The translations under genes and the position numbers were made by a program. The notes beneath the pieces are model-generated. The model saw nothing but the letters and a program-made list of their open reading frames with translations. It made no database searches and was not told the origin of the DNA. This document shows, piece after piece, positions 9,459 to 17,699 of a stretch of DNA of 64,000 nucleotides. This stretch comes from Acidobacteriota bacterium (lineage in GTDB: Bacteria > Acidobacteriota > Terriglobia > Bryobacterales > Bryobacteraceae): assembly GCA_026394015.1 (NCBI GenBank), contig JAPKZA010000244.1, positions 32,886 through 96,885 on the forward strand, given 5' to 3'. Numbering within the stretch: position 1 is the stretch's first letter; every line of letters begins with the position of its first letter.

Positions 9459-10070
9459 GTGCCGGCGCAAACGGACCGAACCAGTCTGGGGCTGAAGGAA
9501 GCCTTGACGATCGGGCTCAACACGGCCGTCGACCTGACCGGCCGCCTGGATGGCTATTTTCGAAACGAAGCCATTAAGATCCTGATGCCCGATAAGTTGA
9601 AGCCGCTCGTGAATGGGCTCAGTATGATCGGTATGCGGGGCAAGGTGGACCAGTTCGTAATGACGATGAACCGGGCAGCCGAACAGGCCGCTCCGCTGGC
9701 CAGGCCGATCTTCGCCAACGCCATCAAGACATTTAACTTTAACGACGCTCGGGGGCTGCTTGCGGGCGGCGATACGGCGATCACGGACTTCTTCAAGAAC
9801 AAGACGAAGGATCCTCTGGCGCTGGCGTTTCGCCCGCCAGTCGTGGATGCGATGGGGCAGACCGGAGCGACCAAGCAGTTCAATGATCTGATCGGCCGCT
9901 ATCAGAAGCTTCCGTTCGCCAATAAAGACGTCGTGAATATTGAGGACTACGTCGTGGGCAAAGCCCTGGACGGCCTGTTCTACATGGTGGCGCAGGAAGA
10001 GACGAAGATGCGAAAGAACCCGGCCGCGCGGGTGACCTCCGTGCTTAAAGAAGTCTTCGGGCGACGGTAA
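9459..10070 (+). CDS. DUF4197 protein
   Basis: Matches the DUF4197 family: 'SLGLKEALTIGLNTAVDLTGRLDG', 'VMTMNRAAEQAAPLARPIF', and the ending 'YVVGKALDGLFYMVAQEE...KVFGRR' are all family hallmarks. These are usually exported helical proteins of unknown role. The listed GTG start at 9459 leaves no signal peptide. In frame upstream, from a CTG at 9411, the sequence reads VVHRRSFLWTFSVGIVPAQ, which looks like a signal peptide and has AAGGA six nt before the CTG. The true gene may therefore be 9411-10070, overlapping the stop of the 610-aa gene. Its 3' end overlaps the convergent O-methyltransferase gene by 26 nt. Confidence 0.85.
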   Translation: MPAQTDRTSLGLKEALTIGLNTAVDLTGRLDGYFRNEAIKILMPDKLKPLVNGLSMIGMRGKVDQFVMTMNRAAEQAAPLARPIFANAIKTFNFNDARGLLAGGDTAITDFFKNKTKDPLALAFRPPVVDAMGQTGATKQFNDLIGRYQKLPFANKDVVNIEDYVVGKALDGLFYMVAQEETKMRKNPAARVTSVLKEVFGRR

Positions 10071-10710
10071 GCCCGTCCCCCATCGGCAGCATGGAAAGCT
10101 CGATGCGAGGATCGGCGTGCAGTTTCCGATTCAAGGCTCGAATGGCGACGGTGTCGGGGTCTTGCTTCAAGGGGTCGATGACGTCGCCGTGCCACAGAAC
10201 GTTATCGACCGCGATGATCCCGCCGGGGCGGACGAGTTGGAGACAGCGTTCGTAGTAGGCGTCGTAGTTGTCTTTATCCGCATCGATGAAAGCGAAGTCG
10301 AACTGGTCGGCTTGGCCGGCGGCGAGCAGGCCGTCGAGGGTCTCGACCGCGGGGCCAAGGCGCAGGTCGACCTTATCCGCCACGCCGGCTTCGAGCCAGT
10401 AGCGGCGACCGATGGCGGTCCATTCTTCGCTGACATCGCAGGCGATCACTTGGCCATCGGCCGGCAGGGCGAGCGCCGTGCAGAGAGCGCTGTAGCCGGT
10501 GAAGACGCCGATTTCGATCGTGCGCCGGGCTCCGAGAATGCGGAGGAGTAACTGCATGAACTGCCCCTGTTCCGGGGTGATCTGCATGCGGGCGCGGGGG
10601 AGGGCGGCGGTTTCCGCGCGGAGCCGGGCGAGGAGCGGGTGGTCGCGGAGGGAGACCTCGCGGAGGTAGTCGCTGAGGGCGGCGGTCATTTCGATATGCG
10701 CAGAAGACAT
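10045..10710 (-). CDS. class I SAM-dependent O-methyltransferase
   Basis: A 221-aa methyltransferase of the caffeoyl-CoA/catechol O-methyltransferase family (Methyltransf_3). Motif I is 'RTIEIGVFTGYSALCTAL', the acidic residue after strand 2 is in 'VIACDVSEEW', and the metal-binding region is 'FDFAFIDADKDNYDAYYE' followed by 'GGIIAVDNVLWHGDV'. These carry the Asp and Asn residues that bind a divalent cation. It would methylate a hydroxyl group of a small molecule in the cytoplasm; the substrate cannot be deduced. Length is normal for the family. It stands alone on the minus strand, converging on the DUF4197 gene. Confidence 0.92.
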   Translation of the reverse strand: MSSAHIEMTAALSDYLREVSLRDHPLLARLRAETAALPRARMQITPEQGQFMQLLLRILGARRTIEIGVFTGYSALCTALALPADGQVIACDVSEEWTAIGRRYWLEAGVADKVDLRLGPAVETLDGLLAAGQADQFDFAFIDADKDNYDAYYERCLQLVRPGGIIAVDNVLWHGDVIDPLKQDPDTVAIRALNRKLHADPRIELSMLPMGDGLTVARRLL

Positions 10711-10759
10711 CGTTACAAAGCTACCGCAACCCGTGGCAAAAAGCCGGGTTCATCGAGAC

Positions 10760-11101
10760 ATGAAAAGATTATTCTTGTCTGCCTGTTTGATGCTGGCGCT
10801 GGTCTTGACGCCTGCATTTGCCAAGAAACAAGGGAGCGGCCGGAAGGCGATGCGCTCGGATCTGGATTCGGCGGTCCGCAACGGAAACCTGAACGAACAG
10901 GAGCGGGCGAAGTACGACGCCGCGATGAAAGTGCTCGACGGCGCGCGCGGGAAGAAGAAGTCGGGCGAGACGGTCGACCGCACCGCCATGCGCCAGGCGA
11001 TGAAAGACTTGCAGCAGATTTCGCGGAGCGAGAACCTGAAACCAGAGGATCGTGAGAAGTTGGCGAAATCGATGCATGCTAAAGGCCGGCGCGCAAAGTA
11101 G
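10760..11101 (+). CDS. small secreted helical protein
   Basis: A 113-aa protein without a known name. The ATG at 10760 gives a strong signal peptide (MKRLFLSACLMLALVLTPAFA); the track start at 10733 only adds nine polar residues in front. The mature part is short, very charged and helical ('SDLDSAVRNGNLNEQERAKYDAAMKVL'), with lysine-rich linkers. It is probably periplasmic. Nothing in the neighbourhood suggests its task. Its 3' end overlaps the sigma factor gene on the other strand by 23 nt. Confidence 0.65.
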   Translation: MKRLFLSACLMLALVLTPAFAKKQGSGRKAMRSDLDSAVRNGNLNEQERAKYDAAMKVLDGARGKKKSGETVDRTAMRQAMKDLQQISRSENLKPEDREKLAKSMHAKGRRAK

Positions 11102-12059
11102 CGGCCAGCGGCGGATAGTCGACGAGGTCACCGGCGGCGACGACGGCGGCCAGCAACTCTTGCGCTTCGTGGCGCTGCCCGGCCTGGGACAGCGCCACGG
11201 CCCAGTTGAGGCGAACGATGGACGTGGGCTTCACCTTGTACAAATTGCTATAGAGCATCACGATGTGCGGCCAGTCAATGGGCCGCCATAAATGCGCCGC
11301 CGCGATGCCGGCTTCGAGGTGCCAAGGGCTGAGCTCCGCCGCCTGCATCGCGGCCTCCAGAGCCTGGTAGCCGAGCACGACCCGATGCGGCGCCACGGGC
11401 GTTGGAAACCGCGCGGCATGGAGATAGAACAGAGCACGGAGCGCCTGGGTTTCGGCGGTGCCGAGGCCGGATTCAAGGAGACATTCGACGAGTCGGATGG
11501 CCTCTTCGCAGTGTTCCCCGCCCGCGGGGTAACCCGCGTTGAAGAGCAGGTACAGCGCGGTGTGGACGGCCGGCAGGAAGTCCACGCTCGAACTCACGCC
11601 CTGTTCCCGAAGAATCCGTTTGGCCCGCACGAGACGCTGGGCGATGGTTTCCGTAGGAAGCAGGAAGCCTCGGGCGATCTCTGCGACGCTGAAGCCGCTG
11701 ACCGTCTTCAGGATCAAGGCGACGTGGCTTTCCGGCGGGATGGAAGGGTGGCAGCACAGGAGAATCAGTTGCAGCGTGTCATCGATCGCTGACGGCGCTG
11801 CGAGAGGGAGCGGTTCGATACCGGGTTGCTTCGCGTTGCGGCGGAGTTGGTCGATGGCGTAGCGCCGGGCGGCGGTGTGCAGCCAAGCGGCGGGGTTCGT
11901 TGGGATGCCCTGGAAGGGCCAAAGGCGAAGCGCCCGAACGAGCGCTTCCTGCACCGCGTCTTCGGCCAAGCCCAGGTTAGCCGGACCGAATGCTCGCGTC
12001 AGCGACGCCACCATTCGGCCGGCCTCCCGTCGAAACAGGTTCTCGACGAGGTTCTGCAC
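11079..12059 (-). CDS. ECF42-type RNA polymerase sigma factor
   Basis: A 326-aa sigma-70 family protein with region 2 ('GLAEDAVQEALVRALRLWP', 'AWLHTAARRYAIDQLRR') and region 4 ('LKTVSGFSVAEIARGFLLPTETIAQRLVRAKRIL'), followed by a long C-terminal helical extension of about 150 residues with TPR-like repeats ('NAGYPAGGEHCEEAIRLVE', 'LNWAVALSQAGQRHEAQEL'). That extension (DUF6596) and the adjacent DGPF/YCII gene identify the ECF42 group, in which no classical anti-sigma factor is encoded nearby and the extension is thought to control activity. Start is GTG. It follows the DGPF gene by 4 nt, so they are co-transcribed. Its targets probably include its own operon. Confidence 0.92.
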   Translation of the reverse strand: MQNLVENLFRREAGRMVASLTRAFGPANLGLAEDAVQEALVRALRLWPFQGIPTNPAAWLHTAARRYAIDQLRRNAKQPGIEPLPLAAPSAIDDTLQLILLCCHPSIPPESHVALILKTVSGFSVAEIARGFLLPTETIAQRLVRAKRILREQGVSSSVDFLPAVHTALYLLFNAGYPAGGEHCEEAIRLVECLLESGLGTAETQALRALFYLHAARFPTPVAPHRVVLGYQALEAAMQAAELSPWHLEAGIAAAHLWRPIDWPHIVMLYSNLYKVKPTSIVRLNWAVALSQAGQRHEAQELLAAVVAAGDLVDYPPLAATLRAGL

Positions 12060-12063
12060 GGGT

Positions 12064-12402
12064 TTACATCACGTCGACTTGGCGAATTTCGATACGACCA
12101 AAATCGATATGCGGACAGCTCCTGGCCAACTCCACAGCCTCGTCGTAGTCGGCGGCTTCGATGACGAAGTAGCCGCCGATGATCTCCTTCGTTTCAGGGA
12201 AGGGGCCATCGATCACGCCGAGCTTGGTCAGTTGGCGGGCCGTGCCATCTTGCAGCTTATTGCTGCCTTTCATGCGCCCTTCGGCCGCAAGCTTACTGGC
12301 CCAGGCGCCGTAACGTTCGATGACGGCCTGCATCTCGGCGGGGCTCATCGAGAAGAACGGAGAATCCGTTGGTTCGTGAAGGAGGAGAAGATATTGACTC
12401 AT
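12064..12402 (-). CDS. DGPF-domain YCII-related protein
   Basis: A 112-aa YCII-related protein. 'YLLLLHEPTD' opens the ferredoxin-like fold, 'VIDGPFPETKEIIGGYFVIEA' is the DGPF signature region, and 'DEAVELARSCPHIDFGRIEIRQV' closes it. These proteins are the standard genetic partners of ECF42 sigma factors; their biochemical role is unknown. The gene sits between the cobA-hemD fusion (3 nt upstream) and the sigma factor (4 nt downstream), so the regulatory pair hangs on the tail of the tetrapyrrole operon. Confidence 0.93.
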   Translation of the reverse strand: MSQYLLLLHEPTDSPFFSMSPAEMQAVIERYGAWASKLAAEGRMKGSNKLQDGTARQLTKLGVIDGPFPETKEIIGGYFVIEAADYDEAVELARSCPHIDFGRIEIRQVDVM

Positions 12403-12405
12403 GAC

Positions 12406-13863
12406 CTATAACGAATGAGTTTGGCGATATTCGACAACCGACGCAATTAATCCCGCCATCGTCGATTCCTTGGCCTCGACGGCAACGGTGAGCCCATGCT
12501 GGCGGGCGGTCTCGCTGGTCACGGAGCCGATCGAGGCGACCCGCGCGCCCTGCTCGAACAGCCGTCCTCCCCCCAGGGCCAGAAAGTTCTTCACGGTGCT
12601 GGAACTCGTGAAGGTGACCCAATCAGCCGCTTCGATCGAGGACAGATCGGTCGCGGGGACGACGGTCCGATAGGCCTCCACAATGTCGACCTGCGCGCCG
12701 CGCTGCCGCAGCGCATCGGGCACCACATCCCGAGCCACCGCGGCCCTCGGAAGCAGGATCCGCCGGCCGGCGAGATCGAACTTTTCCATCGCGACGACCA
12801 GGCTTTCGGCGACGAACTCTTCAGGAGTCACGTCGACTTTCAGATGGACCGCCGCGAGCGCCGCCGCCGTCGCCGGGCCGACCGCGCACAGCCGAGCACG
12901 GAGTTGGCGGAGATCCGCCGAGCTGTCATCCAGCGCTTGCAGGAATCCCTTGACGCCGTTGGCGCTCGTGAAAATGAGCCAATCGTAAACCGCGAGTTGC
13001 CTGATGGCGTCCGCGAGCGGTGCCGGATCCAACGGCGGCTCAATCGCAATCGTCGGTAGTTCGATCACCTCGGCACCGAGCGAGCGGAGCGGTTCGGCCA
13101 TGCCGACGCGGGTGGTGACGACGCGCTGCCCGAACAGCGGCAACTTTTCGAACCAGTTCAGCTTTTCCCGCAAGGCGACCACCTCGCCAATGATGACCGA
13201 GGCGGGCGGCCGCATTTGGGCCGCGGCCACCTGAGCAGGCAGATCGGCCAAGGTTGCCACGATCGTCCGCTGGTCGGTCCGCGTGCCCCAACGGACGGCC
13301 ATGGCGGGCGTCGTTGGCGAGCGGCCCGCGGCGATGAGCCGGGCCGAAATTTCGCCGATGGCCGTGAGCCCCATGTAGATCACCAGCGTTTCGGCATGGC
13401 CGATGCGCGACCAATCGATCTGCGCGGGATCATGACCTGTCACAAACGTGACGGCACTCGTATGGTCGCGGTGGGTCAGCGGCACGCCGGTATAGGCGGC
13501 AATGCCCAGCGCGGCCGTGACGCCCGGTACGATTTCGTAAGGGATACCGGCATCCACCAACGCCTCCATCTCTTCCCCGCCCCGCCCGAAGATCAGCGGA
13601 TCCCCGCCCTTCAATCGAACGACAACGTGACCCGCGCGCGCGTGCCCGATCATCAGCCGGGCGATCTCTTCCTGCGGCATCGAGTGATCGGCTTTTTTCT
13701 TGCCGACGTAGATGCGCTCCGCCTTTGGCGGCGCAAAATCGAGGATGGCATCGCTGGCCAGGTGGTCATGCAGGACAACGTCGGCACGGGCCAAGGCGTC
13801 GCGCCCCTTCAGTGTCAATAGGCCGGGGTCGCCCGGCCCGGCACCCACCAGATACACCTTCAC
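12406..13863 (-). CDS. cobA-hemD: uroporphyrinogen-III C-methyltransferase / uroporphyrinogen-III synthase fusion
   Basis: A 485-aa fusion. Residues 1-240 are the SUMT (CobA) domain, with 'VYLVGAGPGDPGLLTLKG', 'VVRLKGGDPLIFGRGGEE' and 'VPGVTAALGIAAYTGVPLTHR' for S-adenosylmethionine and uroporphyrinogen binding. Residues 245-485 are HemD, which closes hydroxymethylbilane into uroporphyrinogen III ('YDWLIFTSANGVKGFL', 'WVTFTSSSTVKNFL'). The first domain then makes precorrin-2 for siroheme or corrinoids. The ORF extends 81 codons further upstream, but that part lacks homology; the GTG at 13863 overlaps the hemC stop by 4 nt (GTGA), a coupled start. Siroheme made on this branch could serve the sulfite/nitrite reductase at 19.4 kb. 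Confidence 0.95.
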   Translation of the reverse strand: MKVYLVGAGPGDPGLLTLKGRDALARADVVLHDHLASDAILDFAPPKAERIYVGKKKADHSMPQEEIARLMIGHARAGHVVVRLKGGDPLIFGRGGEEMEALVDAGIPYEIVPGVTAALGIAAYTGVPLTHRDHTSAVTFVTGHDPAQIDWSRIGHAETLVIYMGLTAIGEISARLIAAGRSPTTPAMAVRWGTRTDQRTIVATLADLPAQVAAAQMRPPASVIIGEVVALREKLNWFEKLPLFGQRVVTTRVGMAEPLRSLGAEVIELPTIAIEPPLDPAPLADAIRQLAVYDWLIFTSANGVKGFLQALDDSSADLRQLRARLCAVGPATAAALAAVHLKVDVTPEEFVAESLVVAMEKFDLAGRRILLPRAAVARDVVPDALRQRGAQVDIVEAYRTVVPATDLSSIEAADWVTFTSSSTVKNFLALGGGRLFEQGARVASIGSVTSETARQHGLTVAVEAKESTMAGLIASVVEYRQTHSL

Positions 13864-14762
13864 TGGGCGTAGACCTGATCGAGAATCAAGCGCGCACCGC
13901 CATCGAGCAAGCGGGCCCCCAACGCCGCGCCGAGCGCTTCTGGATCGGTGCCCTGCGCGTCCGCCCGGATGACAAGCGAACCATCGGGAGAGATGCAGAC
14001 GGCGGCCAAACGGAGTTCGCCACCGGCGAGAACGGCATGGGCTCCTAGCGGCACTTGGCAGCCGCCACCGAGCGCCCGTAGCGTCGCCCGCTCCGCGGTT
14101 ACGCAAAGCCGCGTCGCCGCATCGTCGAGCAGTTGCGCCGCGTCGAACCCACGGCCGGAGAGCCGCGTTTCAATCGCCAACGCCCCCTGCGCGACGGCCG
14201 GCATCATCACCTCTGGCGCCAGATATTCGGCGATGTGTTCGCCTAATCCGAGTCGATGCAAGCCGGCGGCGGCGAGAATAATCGCGTCGTACTGGCCGTC
14301 CCGCTGCTTTCGCAAGCGCGTATCGACGTTGCCCCGTATGTTCTCGATTTTCAAGTCCGGCCGCAGCGCATGCAGTTGCGATGCCCGGCGTAGCGAACTC
14401 GTACCGACGACGGCACCCGGCCCCAGGTCCGCAATCGGGCGGCCGACGACGACATCCCGCGGGTCCTCGCGCACGGGAATCGCCGAGAGCTCGAGCCCTT
14501 CCGGCAGTTCGGTCGGCATGTCCTTGCACGAATGGACGGCCAAATCCACCCGTCCGTCGAGCAGGGCCTCTTCAATCTCTTTCGTGAACAGGCCCTTCGA
14601 CCCGATCTTCGACAGCGCGACATCGGTGATCTTATCGCCGGTCGTTTGAATGATCTCAATGGTTACGGTAAAGCCCCGCTGTTCGAGTTGGGCTTTCACC
14701 CAGTTCGATTGCCAGAGCGCAAGTTGGGAGCCACGGCTCCCGATGGTGAGCAAATTAGTCAT
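13860..14762 (-). CDS. hemC: hydroxymethylbilane synthase
   Basis: A 300-aa porphobilinogen deaminase, which joins four porphobilinogens into hydroxymethylbilane in the cytoplasm. It begins 'LLTIGSRGSQLALWQSNWV', carries 'HSCKDMPTELPEGLEL' and 'VVGTSSLRRASQL', and has the cofactor-attachment cysteine in 'LRALGGGCQVPLGAHA'. All motifs look intact and the length is normal. Its ATG overlaps the hemA stop by 8 nt and its stop overlaps the cobA-hemD GTG by 4 nt, so the three are tightly coupled. Confidence 0.97.
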   Translation of the reverse strand: MTNLLTIGSRGSQLALWQSNWVKAQLEQRGFTVTIEIIQTTGDKITDVALSKIGSKGLFTKEIEEALLDGRVDLAVHSCKDMPTELPEGLELSAIPVREDPRDVVVGRPIADLGPGAVVGTSSLRRASQLHALRPDLKIENIRGNVDTRLRKQRDGQYDAIILAAAGLHRLGLGEHIAEYLAPEVMMPAVAQGALAIETRLSGRGFDAAQLLDDAATRLCVTAERATLRALGGGCQVPLGAHAVLAGGELRLAAVCISPDGSLVIRADAQGTDPEALGAALGARLLDGGARLILDQVYAQ

Positions 14763-16026
14763 CGTTTTCTAACCGGAATAGCCGGCGCACCAGGCTGACG
14801 GTCTGCCAGCCGTCGTCCTGCGCGGCGCTCTTGCGAATCTCCGCGATCGCGCCATGTGCGACCTTGTTCATCAGCCCTCTCGTCAGTGCTTCGAGAGCCT
14901 CTTCCTGCTGCGGAGTCAGGTCGCCGAACTTCGATCGAAGCCGCTGCAGTTCGCCTCGCCGCAAATGGTCCAGATGCTCCTGCAACTCGACAATCACCGG
15001 CGTCGCGGCTCGGGTCTTGAGGCGGGTGACCAGCTTCTCCACCTCTTCGGCAATGATGGCTTCGCCGGTGGCCGCCTCCACTTCGCGCTCTTTCCGATTT
15101 TTGTCGACAACCTTGCCGAGGTCGTCGATGTCGTAAAGAAAAACGTTTTCGAGTTGGTTCGTCGACGGCTCGATGTTTCGCGGCACCGCAATATCGATCA
15201 GGAACATCGGTCGGCCGCGACGTTGGCCCATCGCTTTTTGCACTTGGTCGCGGGTGAGGATGTAGTGCGGCGCACCGCTCGAAGCGATCAGGATATCGAT
15301 CTCCGGCAGGCTCTGCAGATAGGCGTCGTAGTCGATAATCGTACCGTCGAAGATCGCAGCCATTTCCTGGGCTCGGGAGCGGGTTCGATTGGTCACCAGG
15401 ATTTTGCCCACGCCGCTCCGATGCAGGTGCCGCGCCGCCAGTTCACTCATCTTTCCGGCGCCCAGCAAAAGCACCCGGCAATCCTTCAAATTGCCAAAGA
15501 TCTCGCGTGCCAACTCGACCGCGGCGAAGCTCACCGAAACGGCGTTCTGGCCGATCATCGTTTCCGTCCGCACCCGTTTGGCCACCGAAAAGGCCCGGGT
15601 CAGCACCGTATCGAGATAGCCGCCGACGGCGCCTTCGTGCTTTGCTACGGCGTAGGCCTGCTTCAACTGCCCCAGAATCTGCGGCTCGCCCAGCACCATC
15701 GAGTCCAACGAAGACGCCACGCGGAACAGATGCCGAATGGCGTCCCGGTCGTCGTAGCCATAAAGGTGGCCGGAGAGCTTCCGACGTTCAAGATTGCGTG
15801 CCTGGCCCAGAAACTCTTCGAGCGATCGCTGCACGTCCACCTGGTCGTCGGTCGTGACGGCAATCTCCACCCGGTTACAGGTGGAAAGAATCAATCCTTC
15901 GTGGAAGCCTTCCCTGTCCCGCAGTTCGCGCAACGCGGCCGGCAGCGCGGCGTCGGAAAACGCGATGCGTTCCCGTACTTCGACCGGGGCGGTCCGATGG
16001 TTCAAGCCTGTAACGTGCAGCTTCAT
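14755..16026 (-). CDS. hemA: glutamyl-tRNA reductase
   Basis: A 423-aa GluTR that reduces glutamyl-tRNA to glutamate-1-semialdehyde, the first committed step of C5-pathway tetrapyrrole synthesis. 'KLHVTGLNHRTAPVEVRERIAF' begins it, the catalytic Cys is in 'LILSTCNRVEI', 'MVLGEPQILGQLKQAY' follows, and the NADPH domain has 'VLLLGAGKMSELAARHL'. The C-terminal dimerisation helices are present. The ORF track merges it into a 671-aa frame running from 16770, but the ATG at 16026 is the real start: it overlaps the stop of the CcsA/HemX-like reading frame as ATGA. No glutamate semialdehyde aminotransferase or hemB is in the window. Confidence 0.96.
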   Translation of the reverse strand: MKLHVTGLNHRTAPVEVRERIAFSDAALPAALRELRDREGFHEGLILSTCNRVEIAVTTDDQVDVQRSLEEFLGQARNLERRKLSGHLYGYDDRDAIRHLFRVASSLDSMVLGEPQILGQLKQAYAVAKHEGAVGGYLDTVLTRAFSVAKRVRTETMIGQNAVSVSFAAVELAREIFGNLKDCRVLLLGAGKMSELAARHLHRSGVGKILVTNRTRSRAQEMAAIFDGTIIDYDAYLQSLPEIDILIASSGAPHYILTRDQVQKAMGQRRGRPMFLIDIAVPRNIEPSTNQLENVFLYDIDDLGKVVDKNRKEREVEAATGEAIIAEEVEKLVTRLKTRAATPVIVELQEHLDHLRRGELQRLRSKFGDLTPQQEEALEALTRGLMNKVAHGAIAEIRKSAAQDDGWQTVSLVRRLFRLENDD

Positions 16027-16770
16027 CGTGCCAGAATCGGTCGCAAATCGGAGTGCGAAACCCAGGTCAAGGCGCTGAACAGCAGCATGTAGATGGACAG
16101 GAACGCCGCCCGCCGCCCGCGCCATCCGGCGCTCGAACGAAGGTAGACGAGCACGAGGTAAAAGACCCACGTGAACAAGGCGATATGCACTTTCCCTTCG
16201 CTGATCCAACGGGTGCCGGATTCGATGTACGCCCAGGTCCCTCCGGTGATCACCCCGGCGGTGGTGCAGACAAAGCCAATCGCCATGGACCGGGAACTGA
16301 GCGAATCCAGGGTGCCCAGCGGTGGCAGGCGGTCGAACAGACTCCCGGTCGACTTTCGCTTCAGATGGCGCTCCTGGACGAGATAAAACATGGAACTCAC
16401 CGCCATGAGCAGCATGGCCACATAGCCGGCCAAAATGAGCAGCAATAAACGTCATCACGCAGGTGATCGGAAAGATGAAGATCGCCAAACTCGAGAAATC
16501 GTAAAGTTTGTAAACGATTAGGAAGGCGACGGCGATCAACAGAGCACAACCGCTAATCGTTTGATGAAAGGTTTGTAGGGCCAGGTTGCCGCCCTGAATC
16601 GATTGTTCAACGATGGAGACGGTATGGAGCAGAGCACCCGCCGCAAACGCGTGGAGCGCCAGCGGGAACAGCCGATTCGATCGAAGCCAGACGAAAAACA
16701 GGGCGTGGACCAAGCCGACCGCATAGAGGCCGGTGGCCATTCGTAACCAAAATATACTGATCTCCTGCAT
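16023..16770 (-). pseudogene. CcsA/HemX-like cytochrome c assembly protein, frameshifted
   Basis: Two frames together read as one eight-helix CcsA/HemX-type membrane protein of about 250 aa. The first frame starts MQEISIFWLRMATGLYAVGL at 16770 and gives hydrophobic helices to about 16440 ('AIFIFPITCVMTFI'). Beyond that it turns into charged nonsense. The second frame begins just there (LLILAGYVAMLLMAVSSMFYLV) and continues through 'GGTWAYIESGTRWI' and 'ALFTWVFYLVLVYLRSSAGW' to a stop that overlaps hemA. Skipping one base near 16440 restores the protein. In the second frame two TGA codons precede the junction, so it cannot simply start earlier. HemX-like genes in front of hemA are known in other bacteria. 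It may be a sequencing error, a mutation or a frameshift site. Confidence 0.8.
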
Positions 16771-16802
16771 CCGTTTGCCTCTTCAGTATATCGACTAAGG
16801 GT

Positions 16803-17519
16803 ATGTCTACTTCATTGGCAGGAAAGAGAGCCCTCGTAACCGGAGGCACGCGCGGGATCGGTCGCGCCATTGTGGAGCAGTTGCTCGAAGCCGGGGCCCA
16901 TGTTGTGCTCTGCGGTCGGGGCGATTCGGACTGGGCCGAAGCGGAACTGCGGACCGCCGGGTTCCAAAACGTATACGCCACCGGCTGCGACGTTTCCATT
17001 CCGGAACACGTCGCGGGATTGTTCCAGTTCGCCGATGCCAAATTGGGAGGCCTGGACATCCTGATCAATAACGCGGGCATCGGGATCTTCAAGCCAACGG
17101 CCGAACTGACCATCGAAGATTGGCGCCAGACCCTTGACGTTAACCTGAGTGGAACCTTTTACTGTTCCCGCGAAGCGTTGACGCGGATGCGGGGCAACGG
17201 AGGTGGCTATATCGTGAACCTTTCGAGCCTCGCGGGAAAGAACCCGTTTGCGGGCGGGGCGGCCTACAATGCCTCGAAATTCGGTATGAACGGCTTCAGC
17301 GAGGCGATGATGCTGGACCACCGCCAGGAAGATATACGCGTCACCTACATTATGCCGGGGAGCGTCGACACCGATTTTTCTCCTCGGAGCGCTGGAAAAG
17401 GTGCAGATTGGAAGATTGCTCCGCAAGATGTTGCCGATATGGTTCTTGCGGTATTGAAGATGCCTGCGCGGACTTTGGTGAGTCGGGTGGAAATCCGGCC
17501 AGCAAAACCCGGGAAATAG
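16803..17519 (+). CDS. short-chain dehydrogenase/reductase
   Basis: A 238-aa classical SDR with a Rossmann fold. The NAD(P) loop is 'ALVTGGTRGIGRAI' (residues 10-23), 'ILINNAGIG' holds the NNAG motif, Ser141/142 lies in 'IVNLSSLAGK', and the catalytic YxxxK is Tyr155/Lys159 in 'AAYNASKF'. It resembles FabG-like 3-ketoacyl reductases, but the substrate is uncertain because the family is broad. ATG at 16803 has an AAGGG stretch just upstream. It diverges from the tetrapyrrole operon, with 32 nt between the two starts that hold an AT-rich 'AGTATAT' core. Confidence 0.92.
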   Translation: MSTSLAGKRALVTGGTRGIGRAIVEQLLEAGAHVVLCGRGDSDWAEAELRTAGFQNVYATGCDVSIPEHVAGLFQFADAKLGGLDILINNAGIGIFKPTAELTIEDWRQTLDVNLSGTFYCSREALTRMRGNGGGYIVNLSSLAGKNPFAGGAAYNASKFGMNGFSEAMMLDHRQEDIRVTYIMPGSVDTDFSPRSAGKGADWKIAPQDVADMVLAVLKMPARTLVSRVEIRPAKPGK

Positions 17520-17699
17520 GCTCGGAAGATTCTGTAAATTCAATCGGCTACTGAATTGCTGGTACCCTGCATGAGGTATTCGGTGATCCAAGGGCTAAGC
17601 AGAAGATTTCGAGACATTCCGGATGTGACTCCGACAGACGCGCAGGCCACTTCACAACCCCCACGTTGGCACCTTATGAACTGGCAAAGGAGTAGTGGA

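Noticed and set aside
13864-14106. 81-codon N-terminal extension of cobA-hemD
   Set aside because: It overlaps hemC, is Arg-rich and has no homology; the GTG at 13863 begins the SUMT domain exactly.
14755-16770. 671-aa single ORF fusing a membrane protein to HemA
   Set aside because: The middle part (about residues 110-247) is charged out-of-frame sequence; the real membrane-protein C-terminus lies in another frame and HemA starts at 16026.
16771-16802. dif-like or operator palindrome between the heme operon and the SDR gene
   Set aside because: Only an AT-rich core (AGTATAT) is present, without arms that match XerC/XerD sites or a known operator.
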